Source of the DNA: Thiomonas sp.
GTDB lineage: Bacteria; Pseudomonadota; Gammaproteobacteria; Burkholderiales; Burkholderiaceae_C
Reading direction: 5' to 3'
DNA length: 8,287 nt
Assembly (NCBI GenBank): GCA_028706735.1
Contig: JAQTVS010000112.1
Location: 1 to 8,287 of the forward strand
The translations under genes were made by a program, and so were the position numbers. This document shows positions 6,395 through 8,287 of the stretch, piece by piece. The notes under the pieces are model-generated. The model worked only from the letters and a program-made list of their open reading frames with translations. It had not been told where the DNA came from and did no database searches. Numbering within the stretch: position 1 is the stretch's first letter; every line of letters starts with the position of its first letter.

Positions 6395-6411
6395 TCCTAC
6401 CGGAAAACGCC

Positions 6412-6648
6412 ATGCACACCACACACTCCCCCGCCACATTTCACCCCGACCACGGCCCGACGTTCTTCGAGGCGATGCAAGGGCAGATCCACGCCCTGGC
6501 CGCGCAATTGCGCGCGCTCTATCAGCCCGATCCACTGCGCCAGATGCAACGGCGGCATGCACGCGACCTGAGCGCCTTGCAGCAGCAGTTTGGCGACGCC
6601 GTGCAGGTTGCCGCGCATCGCCCAACCCCAGCCCCAGCCCGCCGCTGA
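6412..6648 (+). CDS. Unknown 78-aa His-rich helical protein
   Basis: I do not recognise this protein. The N-terminus is rich in His (residues 2, 5, 11 and 14). The middle (about 18-66) is a predicted amphipathic helix rich in Gln, Arg, Leu and Ala (AMQGQIHALAAQLRALYQPD..., RDLSALQQQFGDAV), and the tail is Pro/Arg-rich. There is no signal peptide, membrane helix or Cys. The ATG has GGAAAA eight to ten bases ahead. The reading frame lies same-strand 41 bases before the first YeeE/YedE gene and is the first gene after the sigma54 promoter region. Codon use is GC-rich like its neighbours. Position suggests a small soluble accessory protein of the transporter, perhaps metal-binding, but no function can be assigned. 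Confidence 0.6.
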   Translation: MHTTHSPATFHPDHGPTFFEAMQGQIHALAAQLRALYQPDPLRQMQRRHARDLSALQQQFGDAVQVAAHRPTPAPARR

Positions 6649-6689
6649 ACCCCGCTCGACCTTCATCCCACTTTTTCCGGAGAACTGCC

Positions 6690-7133
6690 ATGTTCACAAT
6701 GGATTGGCCTGCATTCACCCCCTACACCGCCGTGGCTGGCGGCGTGCTCATCGGCGCCGCAGCCGGTGCGCTGGCGCTTGGCGGCGGCAAGATCGCCGGA
6801 ATCAGCGGCATTCTGGGTGGCGCGCTCAGCGACGCCCTAGCCGCGCGCCGACCGGCGCCGTGGCGGCTGAGTTTTCTACTCGGCGTGCTCATGGCCTCGG
6901 TGCTGTGGGCGGCGTCGCTGCCAATTCCCGGCGCGCAGTTCGAGGCCCCCTGGGAACTGTTGCTGATCGGCGGTCTGCTGGTGGGCGTGGGCGTCCGCCT
7001 GAGCTCGGGCTGCGCTAGCGGCCACGGCGTCTGCGGCCTGGCGCGGCTGTCGCGACGCTCGCTCGCTGCCGTCGCCACGTTTCTCTCCACCGGCGTCCTC
7101 ACTGCCGTTTCTGTCCACGCCCTGCTGTACTGA
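6690..7133 (+). CDS. YeeE/YedE-family sulfur-transport protein, first half (PmpA-like)
   Basis: A 147-aa inner-membrane protein of the YeeE/YedE (DUF395, sulfur_transp) family. Hydrophobic segments lie at about 13-33, 60-78, 88-104 and 124-146. The family motifs are GGGKIAGISGIL (residues 31-42) and SSGCASGHGVCGLARLSRRS (105-124), with Cys108 and Cys115. Full-length YeeE/TsuA proteins, which take up thiosulfate with Cys residues in the path, hold two such halves in one chain; here the second half is the next gene. The layout resembles the PmpA/PmpB pairs. The frame is open back to 6138, but the ATG at 6690 has GGAG seven bases ahead and starts the family domain. Substrate (thiosulfate or another sulfur species) is inferred. 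Confidence 0.88.
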   Translation: MFTMDWPAFTPYTAVAGGVLIGAAAGALALGGGKIAGISGILGGALSDALAARRPAPWRLSFLLGVLMASVLWAASLPIPGAQFEAPWELLLIGGLLVGVGVRLSSGCASGHGVCGLARLSRRSLAAVATFLSTGVLTAVSVHALLY

Positions 7134-7158
7134 GCCTTCAACCTTCAAGGAGATCGCC

Positions 7159-7635
7159 ATGAACAAACTTGCGTTTTTCTCTGGCCTGCTGTTCGGCTTC
7201 GGCGTCCTGCTTTCCGGCATGACCAACCCGGACAAGGTGCTCGGCTTTCTGAACATCGCCGGCGCCTGGGACCCCAGCCTGCTGCTGGTGCTCGTCACCG
7301 CGGTGCTCGTGGCCTTCGTGCCCATGCAACTCGCGCAGCGCCGCAGCAAGGCGCTGCTGGGCGACCCCATCGCCTTTCCCGACACCCGCAGCATCACCGG
7401 CAAGCTGATTCTCGGCAGCGCGGTATTCGGCATCGGCTGGGGGATGACCGGGTTGTGCCCCGGCCCCTCGCTCGCCTCGCTGGCTGCGCTGCACACACCG
7501 CAATGGCTGTTCTTCGCCAGCATGGTGTCTGGCATGGCGGGATTCGAGTTGTGGCAGCGCGTCGCGGCAAACAAGCCGCACTCCGCCGCGGCACCGACGC
7601 GCCCCAGTGCCGCCACCATGAACGCCAAACTCTGA
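7159..7635 (+). CDS. YeeE/YedE-family sulfur-transport protein, second half (PmpB-like)
   Basis: A 158-aa membrane protein paired with the preceding gene. The conserved blocks are SGMTNPDKVLGFLNIAG (residues 19-35), AWDPSLLLV (36-44) and WGMTGLCPGPSL (94-105) with Cys100, as in the second half of YeeE/YedE transporters. Hydrophobic segments lie at about 4-20, 40-57, 82-99 and 115-134. A polar, Ala/Pro-rich tail follows (136-158). The start has an excellent AAGGAG (7147-7152) six bases ahead. The gap to the previous gene is 25 bases, so the two are co-transcribed and probably form one channel or transporter, with Cys100 here and Cys108 of the partner as candidate sulfur relays. Confidence 0.88.
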   Translation: MNKLAFFSGLLFGFGVLLSGMTNPDKVLGFLNIAGAWDPSLLLVLVTAVLVAFVPMQLAQRRSKALLGDPIAFPDTRSITGKLILGSAVFGIGWGMTGLCPGPSLASLAALHTPQWLFFASMVSGMAGFELWQRVAANKPHSAAAPTRPSAATMNAKL

Positions 7636-7648
7636 AAGCAACTCCATC

Positions 7649-7978
7649 ATGCCCACGCTCTCCCCTCATTACGACACGCCAAGGCAGACTTCGAGCGCTT
7701 GCGACGCAGAGACCAGCCCGGCAACCATCCAATCGATCAGCGCTGCAGACCAGCGCCTGCGCGCCCAGGTGCTGGAGCGCCTGAGCCAGACCGCGCTGCG
7801 CTGGCTCGGCATCCAGATTCATGTAGAGAACGGCCTCGTCCGTCTCTGCGGCTCAGTACGCGATGCCCGCCTGCGCGCCCATGCCGAATGGCTGGTGTTC
7901 ACCACCGAAGGTGTGCAGGCCGTGTGCAGTGACTGGCACGCCACGCCCAGCCAGAACCAGACCGCGCACCGTCACTGA
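7649..7978 (+). CDS. BON-like domain protein
   Basis: A 109-aa protein whose central part (about 36-96) follows the BON pattern: a helix (LRAQVLERLSQTALRW), a strand with GIQIHVENGLVRLCGSV, a second helix (RDARLRAHAEWLVFTTEGV) and a closing strand (QAVCSDW). BON domains bind membranes or lipids in several envelope proteins. There is no signal peptide or transmembrane helix; the N-terminal 30 residues are polar and the tail is His-rich. Cys residues are at 18, 67 and 93. It starts 13 bases after the second YeeE/YedE gene with only a weak ribosome binding site, which suggests coupling. It is the last gene before a strong terminator. The BON assignment is by eye and moderately sure; the role is unknown. 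Confidence 0.7.
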   Translation: MPTLSPHYDTPRQTSSACDAETSPATIQSISAADQRLRAQVLERLSQTALRWLGIQIHVENGLVRLCGSVRDARLRAHAEWLVFTTEGVQAVCSDWHATPSQNQTAHRH

Positions 7979-7989
7979 CCCCTGCATTC

Positions 7990-8005
7990 GGCGCGCCTGC
8001 GCGCC
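7990..8005 (+). other. GC-only hairpin after the BON-like gene
   Basis: GGCGCGC (7990-7996) and GCGCGCC (7999-8005) form a tight stem 12 bases after the stop. No T tract follows, so it is not an intrinsic terminator by itself; it may protect the mRNA 3' end ahead of the real terminator. Confidence 0.3.
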
Positions 8006-8073
8006 GTCCCTCGCGACCCTGTCGCGCTCCTCGCACACCCGCGTCCGCCCCCCGATGGGCGTGGGATGTGTTT

Positions 8074-8103
8074 CGCCGCAGCCGCGTGCTGCGGCGTTTT
8101 TTT
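8074..8103 (+). terminator. Intrinsic terminator of the YeeE/YedE operon
   Basis: CGCCGCAGC (8074-8082) pairs perfectly with GCTGCGGCG (8088-8096) around a 5-nt loop, followed by seven T residues (8097-8103). This is a textbook Rho-independent terminator, 95 bases after the stop of the BON-like gene. It also separates the operon from the AT-richer right edge. Confidence 0.9.
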
Positions 8104-8120
8104 CCACCTTCCGTCTTTCC

Positions 8121-8177
8121 ATGACCATGAGGAAAAAACTCGCGTTCGTCGCTTTAGCCACAATACTGTTCAGATAG
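8121..8177 (+). other. Possible 18-aa leader-like peptide or gene remnant
   Basis: An ATG frame just after the terminator encodes MTMRKKLAFVALATILFR and stops. A basic start followed by a hydrophobic stretch resembles the first half of a signal peptide. It could be the 5' stub of a gene cut by an insertion beginning near 8166-8178, or chance. Its ATG has no clear Shine-Dalgarno; I give it little weight. Confidence 0.2.
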
Positions 8178-8195
8178 AAGGGAATGAGTCATAAT
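8167..8195 (+). promoter_or_regulatory. Candidate promoter of the right-edge gene
   Basis: CATAAT (8190-8195) matches five of six bases of the -10 consensus in the AT-richest stretch of the window. TGTTCA (8167-8172), 17 bases upstream, is a poor -35 box (three of six). A transcript would start near 8202, inside the left arm of the stem at 8197-8224. Confidence 0.35.
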
Positions 8196-8196
8196 T

Positions 8197-8224
8197 CGTC
8201 CTCATCGAGGCTTGGATGAGGACG
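8197..8224 (+). promoter_or_regulatory. Stem-loop hiding the ribosome binding site
   Basis: CGTCCTCATC (8197-8206) pairs perfectly with GATGAGGACG (8215-8224), with an 8-nt loop. The right arm holds the AGGA (8219-8222) that serves the ATG at 8229. In a transcript coming from upstream the ribosome binding site would be buried; a transcript beginning near 8202 would lack half of the left arm and leave it free. Confidence 0.6.
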
Positions 8225-8228
8225 GGGC

Positions 8229-8287
8229 ATGGCCAGAACACGCAAGGCGCTTGGGGCGCAGATTGATGTCGCCCATCTGATCAGTGC
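8229..8287 (+). CDS. Start of an unidentified gene (cut by window end), possible transposase
   Basis: Nineteen codons are visible, MARTRKALGAQIDVAHLIS, running off the window. AGGA lies six bases ahead of the ATG. The start is basic, but too little is present to name a family. The ribosome-binding-site-hiding stem and the internal position of the likely start site are typical of transposase genes protected against read-through, and the AT-richer flank differs from the neighbouring operon. Transposase is therefore an inference from the control region, not from the protein. Confidence 0.45.
   Translation, partial: MARTRKALGAQIDVAHLIS

Noticed and set aside
8020..8037. TGTC-N10-CACA, a further QseF-like site.
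   Set aside because: It lies between the last gene and the terminator, is imperfect, and has no sigma54 promoter near it.

Overview
The window is GC-rich, compactly coded and proteobacterial. The order pyrE, qseE/glrK, yfhG/qseG-like, qseF/glrR, the RlmJ and YegP homologues, and a pair of split YeeE/YedE sulfur-transport genes point to a betaproteobacterium of the Burkholderiales, possibly a sulfur oxidiser such as Thiomonas. That assignment rests on family recognition and gene order only.

Left part (1-1632), minus strand: a G-rich intergenic stretch with clustered perfect inverted repeats and a possible G-quadruplex, then a YegP-like DUF1508 protein (223-555) and the 23S rRNA methyltransferase RlmJ (787-1632). 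Middle part (1798-6015), plus strand and divergent from rlmJ: pyrE, a membrane sensor kinase, a lipoprotein overlapping it by ATGA, and a sigma54-dependent response regulator. The last three form a QseE-QseG-QseF (GlrK-YfhG-GlrR) signalling unit. A 166-bp palindromic element flanked by CTAG sits between the lipoprotein and regulator genes.

Right part (6016-7978): the gap after qseF holds a complete-looking sigma54 control region. It contains a perfect TGTC-N10-GACA site (the motif known for GlrR/QseF), two weaker copies at helical spacing, a perfect IHF consensus and a perfect -24/-12 promoter (TGGCAC-N5-TTGCA). Immediately after the -12 box lies a second CTAG-bounded palindromic element of 169 bp. 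Then follow a 78-aa unknown protein, two YeeE/YedE half-transporters (PmpA/PmpB-like) and a BON-like protein, ending in a strong intrinsic terminator. If the element is removed at its CTAG duplication, the promoter stands about 42 nt in front of the 78-aa gene. The simplest reading is that QseF controls this sulfur-transport operon, and that a mobile palindrome later split the promoter from its leader.

Right edge (8104-8287): an AT-richer stretch with the first 19 codons of an unidentified gene. Its ribosome binding site lies in a perfect 10-bp stem, and its likely promoter would start transcription inside the left arm of that stem. Some transposase genes have this arrangement as protection against read-through transcription, so an insertion sequence may begin here.
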